A stretch of DNA of 64,000 bases, taken from assembly GCA_036346405.1 (NCBI GenBank), contig CM070561.1, positions 24,274,215-24,338,214 on the forward strand, given 5' to 3'. This DNA is from Phyllostachys edulis. Lineage: Eukaryota; Streptophyta; Magnoliopsida; Poales; Poaceae. A program made the position numbers and the translations under genes. Below, piece after piece: positions 42,235-52,260 of the stretch (the stretch's first letter is position 1; each line of letters starts with the position of its first letter). The notes under the pieces were generated by a model that saw nothing but the letters and a program-made list of their open reading frames with translations, did no database searches and was not told the origin of the DNA.

Positions 42235-44110
42235 AATACTGTAGCCAAGAAAAACACACTCAACCGACTGAGCAGTCAGCTTGATGCTCTCACGAGGTGG
42301 AAGAATGACAAAGCAGGCACATCCGAAATAACGAAGATGACTGTACTCTAGAGCCCGACCGTAGAGACCCTCAATAGGACTAGAAGCCTAAAGAGCAGTG
42401 GAAGACTACATGTTGAGGAAAGCAGCCGTGGAGACAGCCTCTGCCCAAAAGTGAGGTGGAACACAAGAGGCAAACATGAGAGCGCAAGTTGTCTCAAGCA
42501 AGTGACAATGCTTACGCTCAGGGACATTGTTCTAAGTGTGAGCACCAGGACAAGGATACTGGGGAAGAGTACCCTGTTCCGCAAGAAAGTGACACAAAGC
42601 AGCAGATTAGTATTCACCAGCAAAATTAGCACAAAAAACACGAATGGCTGAATCAAACTGAGGGTGAACCATGGTGTCAAGCATCTAGTAAATAGATAGA
42701 ACATGACTCCGAAAGGGCATGAAGTAGATCCAGTATGATGAGAATAATCATTAATAAAAGATCACATAGTATTGATGATCCCCTTTCGAAATGAATGGAG
42801 CCGGACCCTAAACATCAAAGTGAACAAGATCAAAAGGATGAGCAAAAATAGAATCACTAGAGGGATAGGGGAGCTGCAACTACTTGCTAAACCTGCAACC
42901 CATACAATGTAACGAGATATCACTAGAAACGCACCCAAGAATACCACGACCTACCAGTGATGATAGATGCGATCCGTAGAGATGACCCAAACGATGGTGC
43001 CACTAAGCGAAGGAAGTAGTTGAGGATGCAGCAAAAACAATAGCAGTGGTAGTGGCTGACTGGCTGGTGGAGACAGCGGAAGGAAGGTGCAGCCAATCGA
43101 GCTCTCAAAGATGCTGCGAATCACAGCGCCAAGGGCCAGTATCGAGCAGGGTCCCCGTGCGACGGTCCTGGACACAACAAGAGTTGGATTCAAGAATAAC
43201 ACAATAGTCGTGATCAGTGATCTGACCGACCGACATAAACTGCATAGTAAGCTTGGGAACATGATAGACTACGAGAACATGAAAGGAAGAAGTGAAAAGG
43301 ATACCTCAGCCTGCAATAGGAAGAGAGGTACCATCTGCAGTCTGAATATTGGAAAGAAGAGTTGTGGGACTCACAGAAGTGAGGTGAGCAGAATCTGGTA
43401 TCATGTGAAAAGAAACACCAGAGTCCAAGATCCACATAGACAAGATATCAGACGAGGGAGGTGGCTAAGGCAAGGAAAACTGCTGTGAATCAAGAGCCAG
43501 ACAAGTAAAGCCCGAGGAGTTTGAGGATGAGCCGACACCAAGGCGCTAGAGCAGAAAGAGGAGCTGCTGCGTGACGTTAGCGGAGGACCTTGGCGAGGGT
43601 TGCCAGGAGTCCAAGGCAAGAGCGCAAGGAAGGGGTGGCGGCGGCGGTGGCCCGAGGAAGAGGCTGCAATGGCGGCGCTATCCTTGTGGCTGTTGTTGGG
43701 CTCGGGGAGCATCCATGAGACCGCCTCAGCCTTGTCACTTCCGTCATCTTTCGCATCCTTCTGCGGTGGCAAAGGCCGGGGAGGGGAAGGGCTGGGGCAT
43801 GTCGGCGAGCACCAACGGTGTGGCCATCGGTTGCTGCTCTACCTTCTACCCGTCAGGTTCTTCCTTGCTACAGTGGAGGTCAGAGTCACCTAGGTGTATA
43901 GCCGCTAGGAGCATGGAGAGGAGCTCGTCGCGGTAAGTAGCCTCACGCTTGAGCCGCTCGATAAGGGCCCGTAGCACGGTGGCATCCGCCTTAGTGAGTT
44001 GCGCAAGGAGGTTGACGGAGAAGCCCAGAGAAACAAAAACAGCGGTTGAAGCTGAAGCCGGAGCCGATGCAATAGGGGAAGCCAGAGCTGAAGTCATAGA
44101 AGCCAAAACC
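42235..44110 (-). pseudogene. copia-C gag-pol, left-hand fragment (gag, protease, pre-integrase, integrase)
   Basis: Read on the minus strand, a gag-like N-terminal frame (44106-43846, VSLGFSVNLLAQL) is followed by a Pro/Ser-rich region. Then come a protease-like SGVSFHMIPDSAHL (about 43400), a GAG-pre-integrase block (HHRLGHLYGSRLSSL, about 42990) and integrase-end motifs RYFGCACFVILPPRES and VECVFLGYS at the 42235 border. Several frameshifts and stops break it. The frame continues into 30653, which shows one copia element split by the large insertion. Large parts of gag appear deleted, and the 5' LTR and primer site were not found. Confidence 0.7.
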
Positions 44111-44550
44111 TAATGTAAATAGGCAAAGAACACCCTATACAAGAGACAAATCTAACATCTAACCTCAAAGATCCTGTCATAGACGTGCTTTTCCCCAATA
44201 AATATCTTTTCTGCATCCAAGATCCACTTGAAACTTCACTTTCGTAATTTACCTTTTTTTTCATGAGCTTCTCGTTGTGTCTTCTATTTTCTTGTCAAAG
44301 CTCTAAGTGAAGTTTTGTTTGAAAAATCTAGTGCATCTCCACTCTATCAAAAGGAACAATGCTGTCAAGGGCCTCCATTTTGGTAGTTTTTTTTTTGTAT
44401 AAAAAACATTCGTTTAACAAAAAAGGCACATTGGATTTTTGTGGCCATGAACATGTATTTCGTTCACTCATTGTAATTTATCAAAATCTGATTCACAATT
44501 GTCGGTTGCAGCTGCATGTACTGCATCACCACTTATAAAAAAAGGGTCGG
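44111..44550. other. No recognisable gene between copia-C and the Tat element
   Basis: AT-rich, with homopolymer runs and no clear motif. Its last five bases (GTCGG, 44546-44550) are the left target duplication of the Tat-lineage element. Confidence 0.4.
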
Positions 44551-45170
44551 TGTCGTAGTGGCAACCCACCGGCCCTAGTGACCTGGCGAACAGTACCAAA
44601 GCAGCAGAAGGCCCCGGGGGTGCTTGCCTAAAGGGTACAGGAGGTACCCTGAGGGTGGCCCGGAGCCTCCGGGGGGTGGCCGAAGGCCTCCCGAAGGGTA
44701 CAAGGGGTACCCCGAGGGCGGCCCGGAGGCTCCGGAGGGTCAGCCGAAGGGTACAGAAGGTACCCCCGAGGGTGCCCCGAAACATTCGAAGGGTCGGCCA
44801 AAGGGTGTCTAAAGTAGCCCCGCCAGGAGCGAAGGGAGAAGATAGGTGGACCAGGTACACCGGCTAGGTGAGCTAGGTCCACAGAAGCCCACCATAGACC
44901 GGAAGCTACGCGTAGGGGTAGGGAAGGACCCTGATGTCCCTACGCTAGTAGTGCCCTTGTAGGGGTAGACATGTAATCTTGTGTGCCCTGCTAGTTGGCT
45001 ATAAATAGCACTCTGCCCCCATGTAACAGGGATGGACTTTTTTATGAAGATATAAGAATACAGCACATTTCCTGACAACCAGTCCCCCACTTCGAGGAAC
45101 CTTCGGATACCCCATATATACCAGGGGGGGTCCCCCTTTTATCTATTGTCTGGTCCTTTTTGCTATGACA
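44551..45170 (+). repeat. 5' LTR of the Tat element, 620 bp
   Basis: It contains a short-unit repeat block (44630-44800) with three irregular copies of GAAGGGTACAGGAGGTACC-like units, and TATAAATA at 45000-45007. It is 181 bp shorter than the 3' LTR, mainly because of fewer repeat units. Confidence 0.85.
45000..45007 (+). promoter_or_regulatory. TATA box of the Tat LTR
   Basis: TATAAATA, conserved at 56337-56344 in the 3' LTR, about 165 bp before the LTR end. Confidence 0.65.
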
Positions 45171-45192
45171 GTTGGCGCCGTCCGTGGGGACG
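45171..45192 (+). other. Primer-binding site of the Tat element
   Basis: TTGGCGCCGTCCGTGGGGA follows the LTR end after one base. This is the TGGCGCCG-type site usual in this lineage, different from the Met sites elsewhere in the window. The exact tRNA is not assigned. Confidence 0.65.
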
Positions 45193-45229
45193 GCAAGAAA
45201 GCTGCAAAGCACAAACTCCGAGCTCAAGC

Positions 45230-46475
45230 ATGGCCCCGCAGAAGAGGGCCAGGTCCAAGGCTTCGGCGACCGAAGCGGCCGTGGTGGCCGAAGCACCAAG
45301 TACTCCGAGGGCGAAACGAACAAGGGCCTCCGTAGCAGCACCACCTCCCGCCCAGGCGGTGGAGGATGAAGCAAACAACTCCACGTACGGCGACATCATC
45401 GGAAGTGACGCGCAGCTGGTAGACCCACCGCTCAGGGAAGCGGGCACAAGTCAAGGGTCGTACGAAGCTTTGCAACGGGAACTAGCGGATCTTCACCGTG
45501 AGATGGCGACCCTCCGACACCCGCTGGAGACTACCCTTGCGGCCCTGCTCCGGACCACACTAATCACCATAGCGGGGGCCGCTCCCCCCCCCCCGCTCCA
45601 ACAATCGAACCACCTGCCCCGCTGCTCCGGGGGGGATCCCAACTCCCTGTTGAGCGTCGGGTTGGGGACCGCTCACTGGCCGCAAGTATTCAAGATGCCG
45701 GAGGTCACGCCTTTCCAAGGATGCACTAACCCCTCGGAATTCCTCTGAGTTTACGAGACCGCAGTGGAGGCCGCCGGAGGTGATGATACCACGAAGGCAA
45801 AGAGCGTCACCCTCACCCTAAGGGGTGTAGCCCTGACGTGGTTCTTCACCATCCCCCCGCGCTCCATACATGTGTGGGAGCAACTGCGAGACCTCATCCG
45901 CAATAACTTCTAGGGAAATTACATGGAACCCAAGGATGTAGGGCACCTATTCGCCATAAAGCAAGCCTCGAATGAGTCCCTCCATAGCTTCTTTAGCGGA
46001 GGTCAAGTGCTAGGTAAAAGGCGTCAATGAAACCACCATCATAAACGCAGCCACGTGTGGGCTCCGGAACGGCCCGCTGTCCGAGAGACTGGCTCGCAAG
46101 CCTGTCCACACGGTGACGGAACTCTTCGACAAGATGGAAGAGTATGCCCTGGGTGGAGGTAGACAGTGTTTGGAGAGGAGCGCCCACCACCTCCACCCCA
46201 AGCGCACCACCCACAAAAGAAGGGCCTACTATCACCACACCCAGGGCACCCACCAAGCCTCGGACCAACGACTACCGGCAGAAGGGCTAAGGGGTCTACC
46301 ACGTAGACGCTAGCCAACCCGCCGAAGGAGGAAGGCGCGGGGGTCGCTGGGGCAGAGGCCGCGGGCGAGGATGCGGGAAAAACGCCGGCCAACAGCTGGA
46401 CAACCATGCCGGGGGCCCAGCACTGTTCTGTAACCTTCACGGCGAAGGAACATACACCACCAGCGAGTGCCGCAC
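45230..46475 (+). pseudogene. gag of the Tat element
   Basis: ATG 45230 follows the primer site. The N-terminus is basic, then Ala/Pro-rich, then a helical segment (ELADLHREMATLRH). The capsid-like core (TLTLRGVALTWFFTIPPRS) carries stops at 45746 and about 45911. A frameshift near 46000 follows, after which GVNETTIINAATCGL and TVTELFDKMEEYA continue in another frame. The knuckle-like CNLHGEGTYTTSEC at about 46431-46472 is the Tat-type C-x3-H-x9-C motif that closes gag. Confidence 0.75.
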
Positions 46476-47199
46476 CATTGCGGCCATGCAGGACTACATG
46501 CGTCGTGAGAAACAACCAGCGGACCCCGATAACAAAAGAGGGATCAACAATCGGCTCCCTGCACCACCGCCAAGACCCCACATAAAAGCGGGCCGAAGCA
46601 AGCACCAGCATAGGATCATCAATATGATCACAGGAGGATCCTCGCTTGGCACACCCTCAAAGAGGCAACGTCGAGCGTATGCCCGACAAATCCACCACCT
46701 TGCAGCATACCCCGCATCCAGCCCACCCCGCTACGCAGAAATACCAATTTACTTCAGCCCAGAAGACGCTCAGGGTGTGTATTTCCCGCACCAGGACCCC
46801 CTCGTCATCTTCACCAACATCACGGACTTCGAGGTCAAGCGTGTCCTTGTAGACGGAGGAAGCTCAACTGACCTCCTCTTCGTCAACACCTTCGACAAAA
46901 TGATGATCCCCCGAGACCGCCTTTCACCCCCAGGCATACCCCTGATTGGCTTCGGAGGGAGACCGGTGACGGCCCTCGGCCAGATCGACCTGGCCGTCAC
47001 ATTCACCGATGGCTTCGCATCCCGTATCGAGGTCATCACGTTTGATGTTGTCCAGATGCAGTACCAGTACAATGTCATCCTCAGCTGGGCTACACTCAAC
47101 ACCTTCGGTGCTATAGCCCACCACAACTACCTCTGCATGAAGATTCCCGCACCGAAAGGTATCATCACCGTGCAAGGGGACCAAGACCTCGCAAGGTAG
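46476..47199 (+). pseudogene. Aspartic protease region of the Tat element
   Basis: An open frame of 238 codons ends at a stop at 47197. It includes RVLVDGGSSTDLLFVNTF (about 46835-46890), the Tat protease active site, in which D-G/S-G is written DGGSS. IGFGGRPVTALGQIDL and YNVILSWATLNTFGAI follow, as in relatives. It has no lesion of its own but depends on the broken gag frame upstream. Confidence 0.75.
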
Positions 47200-48780
47200 A
47201 CGGAGCTGGAAGCACTATCGCCAGCCCGACATGTCCACACCATCGGGCCAGACAGCGAAGATCAACAGAGCTCCCCTTCGGAAATGTGGGCACCGAAGCC
47301 AAAGCCCCACGGGCAGCTTCGAAGAGTCCCCCTAGAGGACAATTCCCCAGAGAAGACAGTTGCCCTAGGAGCAAAGCTACCAACGGAGGCACACGACGCC
47401 ATCCTTAGAGTACTCTGTAGTAACAGGGACGTCTTCGCCTGGGGCCCAGAAGACATCCCCGATGTGGCATGGGAAACAATTGAGCATCGCTTAGCCCTCT
47501 GAAGCGATGCACCACCGAAGAAGCAAAAATTGAGGCGCATGTCCGAAGATAGGTCAGAAGCAGCAAGGAAGCAAATCGCCAAGTTGCTAAAGGCGGGGGT
47601 CATTCGGGAAATTAAGTACACAGAGTGGCTCGCAAACCCCGTTCTAGTGCAAAAAGAGGGCAAATGGCACATGTGCGTCGACTACACGAGCTCAACAAGG
47701 CAAGCCCGAAGGACGATTTCCCGCTGCCACGCATCAACCAACTGGTGGATGGCACTTCGGGTTGCAAGCTGATGAGCTTCCTCGATGCCTACTCCGGGTA
47801 CCACCAAATACTCATGGCCAAAGAAGACGAGCCAAAAACAGCATTCATCACCCCCATAGGGACATACTGCTACACCCGCATGCCATTTGGGCTGAAGAAT
47901 ACGGGAGCAACCTTCAGCCGCCTCATATTGAAGGTCCTGGTAGGACATCTCGGTCGCAACGTAGAAGCATACGTAGATGACATAGTGGTCAAGAGCAAGG
48001 TGGTGGGCGAGCACATGCAGGACATACAAGAAACCTTTGCAAACCTTTAGAGGGACGGAATCAAGCTCAACCCAGAAAAATGTGCCTTCAGCATTAAGGT
48101 AGGAAAGCTCTTAGGATTCCTAGTGTCCCAGAGAGGCATCGAAGCCAACCTCGAAAAGATAAGAGCCATGCAGGAAATGAAGCAACCCCGCAATGCCCGC
48201 GAGGTACAGAAGCTAACCAGACGCTTGGTGGCCCTCAGCCGCTTTCTATCCCGCTCGGTAGAGAGGGCCCTACCATTCTTCAAGACGCTCCGGAGGACGG
48301 AGCCATTCTAGTAGAATGAAGACTGCCAGAGGGCATTCGAAGAACTTAAATAATACCTCACCCAACTACCAAGCCTCACTAGCCCAAAGCAAGGGGCAAA
48401 CCTTCTGCTGTACCTCATTGCCTTCTCTTTAGCCGTAAGCGCAGTACTCATCAAGCAAAACAATGGACAGCACCCAGTATACTATGTCTCGGAGGCACTC
48501 CAAGGTGCCAAAATCCGATACACAGAACTTGAAAAGCTGGCGTACGCCCTACTCATGGCCTCACGAAAACTCCAACACTACTTCTTGGCACATCCCATCA
48601 CAATCCCAACATTCTACCACCTAGCATTGCTGCTGTGGAACAAAGATGCCTCGGGCCGAATAGGAAAATGGGCGACCGAGCTGGCGCCCTTCGATATCAC
48701 CTTCGTAGCAAGAACAGCCATCAAGTCACAAGCCCTAGCTGACTTCGTGGCCGAATGGGCACCGCGCAACGAAGACCAGC
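47200..48780 (+). pseudogene. Reverse transcriptase and first RNase H of the Tat element
   Basis: RT starts with RDVFAWGPEDIPDV, then LLKAGVIREIKYTEWLANPV. A one-base frameshift at about 47690 separates WHMCVDY from ELNKASPKDDFPLPRINQLV. MSFLDAYSGYHQILM, MPFGLKNTGATFSRL and the catalytic YVDD (47970-47981) follow. Stops occur at 47499, 48048, 48309-48314 and about 48349. The first RNase H (VYYVSEALQGAKIRYTELEK, FDITFVARTAIKSQALADF) follows without an intact catalytic framework. Confidence 0.8.
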
Positions 48781-49370
48781 CATCGGCTCAAGTTGAGACC
48801 CTGTGGACAATGTACATCGATGGATCCTGGTGTTGTGCCGGAGCCAGAGCGGCAGCCATCTTGGTCACCCCGGATGGACATGCTGTTTCCCACTCAGCAT
48901 TCCTCGACTTCCCAACCACAAAAAATGCCTTGGAATACGAGACACTGCTATTGGGCCTTCGCAAGGCAAAAGCACTAGGAGCAAAGAAGGTACTCATCAA
49001 AAGCGACTTTCGCCTCGTCGCAGGACACTTCGACAAATTCTTCACCGCAAGAGACCCGGAGATGGCAAGCTACCTTGCCGCAGCGCGCGCAACATCAACA
49101 TACTTCCTCGGCCTCACTATCCAAGCCATACCCCGGAGCGACAATGAGGCAGCAGACAAACTGGCCAAGATGGCTAGCTCCAGACAGTGCCCTCCACCCA
49201 ACATCTTCCACGAGGTGCTGACCGCACCTTCAGCAACACAAGGGGTTGTGCCCGCAGAACAAGGGACTGTGCCCGAAGCACAAGGGGCTGCACCGGCGAC
49301 ACAAGGGGCTGCGCCCGAAGCACAAAGGGCTGCACGCAACGTGCTCATGGTGGTCGAGGCAGACTGGTGA
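48781..49370 (+). pseudogene. Archaeal-type second RNase H of the Tat element
   Basis: Frame 48555-49370 runs on from the first RNase H into MYIDGSWCCAGARAAAILV, NALEYETLLLGLRKAKALG, VLIKSDFRLVAGH and RSDNEAADKLAKMASS. This is the D-E-D-D pattern of the extra RNase H typical of Tat elements. It ends in five 7-residue repeats of the type AAPATQG / AAPEAQG, encoded by a 21-bp minisatellite (49239-49344), before the stop at 49368. Confidence 0.8.
49239..49344 (+). repeat. 21-bp coding minisatellite, five copies
   Basis: CAAGGG(G/A) starts recur at 49239, 49260, 49281, 49302 and 49323, exactly 21 bp apart, in frame with the RNase H reading frame. Confidence 0.85.
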
Positions 49371-50580
49371 GGTGTCATCATCAAGTACCTCGCAGGGGAA
49401 GAACCGGAAGATGAAGACGAAGCAAAGTACCTCCAGCATAAGGCTAGAAACTACCACATCGTCGGTGGAAAACTCTACAAGGGAGGCGTATGCGCGCCCC
49501 TACCTGCAGTGCATGTCCTGAGAAGAAGGCCAATCCCTCTTGAAGGAAGGACATGAGGGCCTGTGCGGCGCGCACCAAGCGCCCCGGAGCATCGTGGGCA
49601 AAGCATTTCGCCAAGGCTTATACTGGCCAACGGTGCTCCGGGACGCGCAAGACCTCGTAGAAGGCCGCTAAGGGTGCTAGTGGGCCACCGTGCACTAAGG
49701 CCCCATCTGCTCCGCCCACCCCGCCTGCTTGGCCCTTTGTGAGATGGGGGCTCTATGTGATCGGACCATTCCCAACTGCCAGGGGTAGCCTCCACTTCGC
49801 GTTCGTGGCAATCGAGTATTTCTCCAGATGGGTCGAAGCCGAGCCAATCGCCAAAATCACCACAGCAGTGGCACAACGGTTCATGTGGAAAAGCATAATT
49901 TGCCGGTACGGAGTACCACGAGACATCGTTACGGACAATGGGACACAATTCGACCAAGAACGCTCCGAAAGGCTCGCCGTAACTGGCATCACACTATGCT
50001 TCGCATCCATCGGCCACCCCGAGGCCAACAGAGCTGTCGAGCGGGCCAACGACAACCTGCTAGAAGGTCTGAAGAAGCGCCTCATGGGGCTACCAAAAGG
50101 ACTCTGGCCATAAGAACTCCAAAAAGCCATGTGGGCAATTCGCACATCACCAACGAGGGCTATGAGCTTCTCTCCGTTCAAACTTCTCTTCAGCGACGAA
50201 GCATGACCCCTACCAATTCACAAAGAAAATCCTCCAACAACATCCAAGCGAGAACCGTGAAAGGCGACCTCCTCGACCTTCTCGAGGAGCACCGTGTGCA
50301 GGCGATAACAACCATGTCCATGTACACCAAGGGAGTGGCCCGAACGTACAACCGGAGAGTCAAGATTCACCCCTTGTCACAAGGGGACATGGTACTCAAG
50401 CGAGTTGCAAATCCCACGACCGTGGGTAAACTAGAGACCAAATGGGAGGGACCCTACATCATCACCCACAACACCTGGGCAGGCTCCTTCCGCATCGCCA
50501 CACCAGAGGGATAGCAGTTGGGCCACACGTGAAACGCGAAGAGCCTCCGAAAGTACTATCCTTAGGAATTGTAAAAACTA
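49371..50580 (+). pseudogene. Integrase of the Tat element, catalytic residue lost
   Basis: Several stops cut the N-terminal zinc-finger region (YHIVGGKLYKGG, then LCGAHQAP). The core frame 49739-50113 has GPFPTARGSLHFAFVAIEYF, RYGVPRDIVTDNGTQFD and AVERANDNLLEGL. The first catalytic Asp of the D-D-E triad is Tyr (WGLYVIG, TAT at 49754-49756). The C-terminal domain continues with broken frames to NRRVKIHPLSQGDMVLKR and KLETKWEGPYIITH (about 50350-50465). Confidence 0.75.
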
Positions 50581-50696
50581 GTTGCGACCGATAAATAGCC
50601 CCACCATTCACAAACGGAGCGGAATGTACAAAAACAGATGTAGCTTGTTGCATTTTTTGCTACCCTTCAATGAAAAAGCAGCAAGAAGTCACAACA

Positions 50697-51110
50697 AAGA
50701 AAGACACCGCGCATGGCCTTCGGCCCCGGTGTACACCGATACCCCTCACGGGCATGAGTGTATAAACAAAGACACCGCGCATGGCCTTCGGCCCCGGTGC
50801 ACACCAATGCCCCTCGTGGGCATGAGTGTATAAACAAAGATACCGCGCATGGCCTTTGGGCCCGGTGCACACCGATGCCCCTCGCGGGCATGAGTGTATA
50901 AACAAAGACACTGTGCATGGCCTTCGGCCCCAGTGCATACCGATGCCCCCCGCGGGCTTGAGTGTATAAACAAAGACACCGCGCATGGCCTTCGGCCCCA
51001 GTGCACACTGATGCCCCCCGCTGGCATAAGTGTATAAACAAAGACACCAAGCATGGCCTTCGGCCCCGGTGCAAACCAACACCACCCTAGGCATGGCCAC
51101 CTCGGCAAAG
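50697..51110. repeat. 68-bp tandem array, six copies
   Basis: CATGGCCTT (one copy CATGGCCTTTGG) recurs at 50712, 50780, 50848, 50916, 50984 and 51052, each exactly 68 bp apart. The unit reads GACACCGCGCATGGCCTTCG and ends GGCATGAGTGTATAAACAAA. Long minus-strand frames of repeated MRGVFVYTLMP-type peptide are products of the repeat. Confidence 0.95.
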
Positions 51111-51189
51111 ACAACGCGCAAAGGATAACCCTGGCCCGACACATTCCCAAGACCAAAGCGCCACACAGAGGACGGCGTCACCCTCGGCA

Positions 51190-52095
51190 ACGCAACAAAG
51201 AAAAGGGTTCTCCGGAGCCCTATCTAAAAGTATGGAGGACGGCGTGAGGCTTCGCCTCCCCCTAGCAAAAAAAATGGGGGACAGCGCGAGGTTTCGCCTC
51301 CCCCTAGAAAAAAAGAAGGGCTCTCCGAAGCCCTATCTAAAAAAGTATGGAGGACGGCGCGAGGCTTCGCCTCCCCGTAGCAAGAAAAAAAAGAGAAGGG
51401 CTCTCCGGAGCCCTATCTAAAAAAGTATGGGGAACGACGCGAGGCTTCGCCTCCCCCTAGCAAAAAAAAATAGGGGACGGCGCGAGGCTTCGCCTCCCCC
51501 TAGGAAAAAAAGGGCTCTTTGGAGCCCTGTCTAAAAAAGTATGGGGGACGACATGAGGCTTCACCTCCCCCTAGCAAAAAAAGAAAGGCTCTCCGGAGCC
51601 CTATCTAAAAAAGTATGGGGGACAGCGCGAGGCTTCGCCTCCCCCTAGCAAAAAAAAGAAAAGGGCTCTGCGGAGCTCTATCTAAAAAAGTATGGGGGAC
51701 GGCGCGAGGCTTCGGCTCCCCCTAGAAAAAAATGAGAAGGGCTCTTCGGTGCCCTATCTAAAAAAGTATGGGGGACGACGCGAGGCTTCGCCTCCCCCTA
51801 GCAAAAAAAAAGAAGGGCTCTTCGGAGACCTATATAAAAATAAGTATGGGGGACGGCGCGAGGCTTCACCTCCCCCTAGCCAAAAAAAAAGGGCTCTCCG
51901 GAGCCCTATCTAAAAAAGTATGGGGGACGACGCGAGGCTTCGCCTCCCCTTAGCAGAACAAAGAAGGGCTCTCCGAAGCCCTATCTAAAAAAGTATGGGG
52001 GACGGCGCGAGGCTTTGCCTCCCCCTAGGAAAAAAAAAGAAGGGCTCTTCGGAGCCTTATCTAAGAAATTATGGGTAACGGCGCAAGGCTTTGTC
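51190..52095. repeat. Array of ~75-bp units with two hairpins per unit
   Basis: About eleven units of variable length. Each has GGGCTCTCCGGAGCCC (a near-perfect palindrome), CTATCTAAAAAAGTATGGGG, GCGAGGCTTCGCCTC (another palindrome) and CCCTAGCAAAAA. Length varies mainly in the A-run, and some units lack the first palindrome. Confidence 0.9.
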
Positions 52096-52260
52096 CCACC
52101 AAACAACCACTTACAATCACGCCATCTTTATTACAATCACCATAACAAGTACATACATTACAAAGGATCACCCCAAACAGCGAAAGGAAAAAATATACTC
52201 GAAACAAATAGTGCAATTCAAATCAACACGACATGAGATGCAGTGGGGCCATCGAGCACC
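52096..52260. other. Spacer between the satellite array and the antisense ORF
   Basis: AT-rich, nothing recognisable. It closes the array and precedes the 3' end of the antisense ORF. Confidence 0.4.

Noticed and set aside
44624..44867. Collagen-like Gly/Pro frames in the Tat LTR
   Set aside because: Products of the repeat block in the LTR; both LTRs and both strands give such frames.
50660..51190. Minus-strand frames of 135-176 codons over the 68-bp array
   Set aside because: The 68-bp unit is not a multiple of three, so the repeated peptide appears in all three frames; they are by-products of low stop density in the repeat, with no start context or domain.
51190..52095. CRISPR-like regular repeats
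   Set aside because: Units are adjacent tandem repeats without unique spacers, inside a plant retrotransposon.
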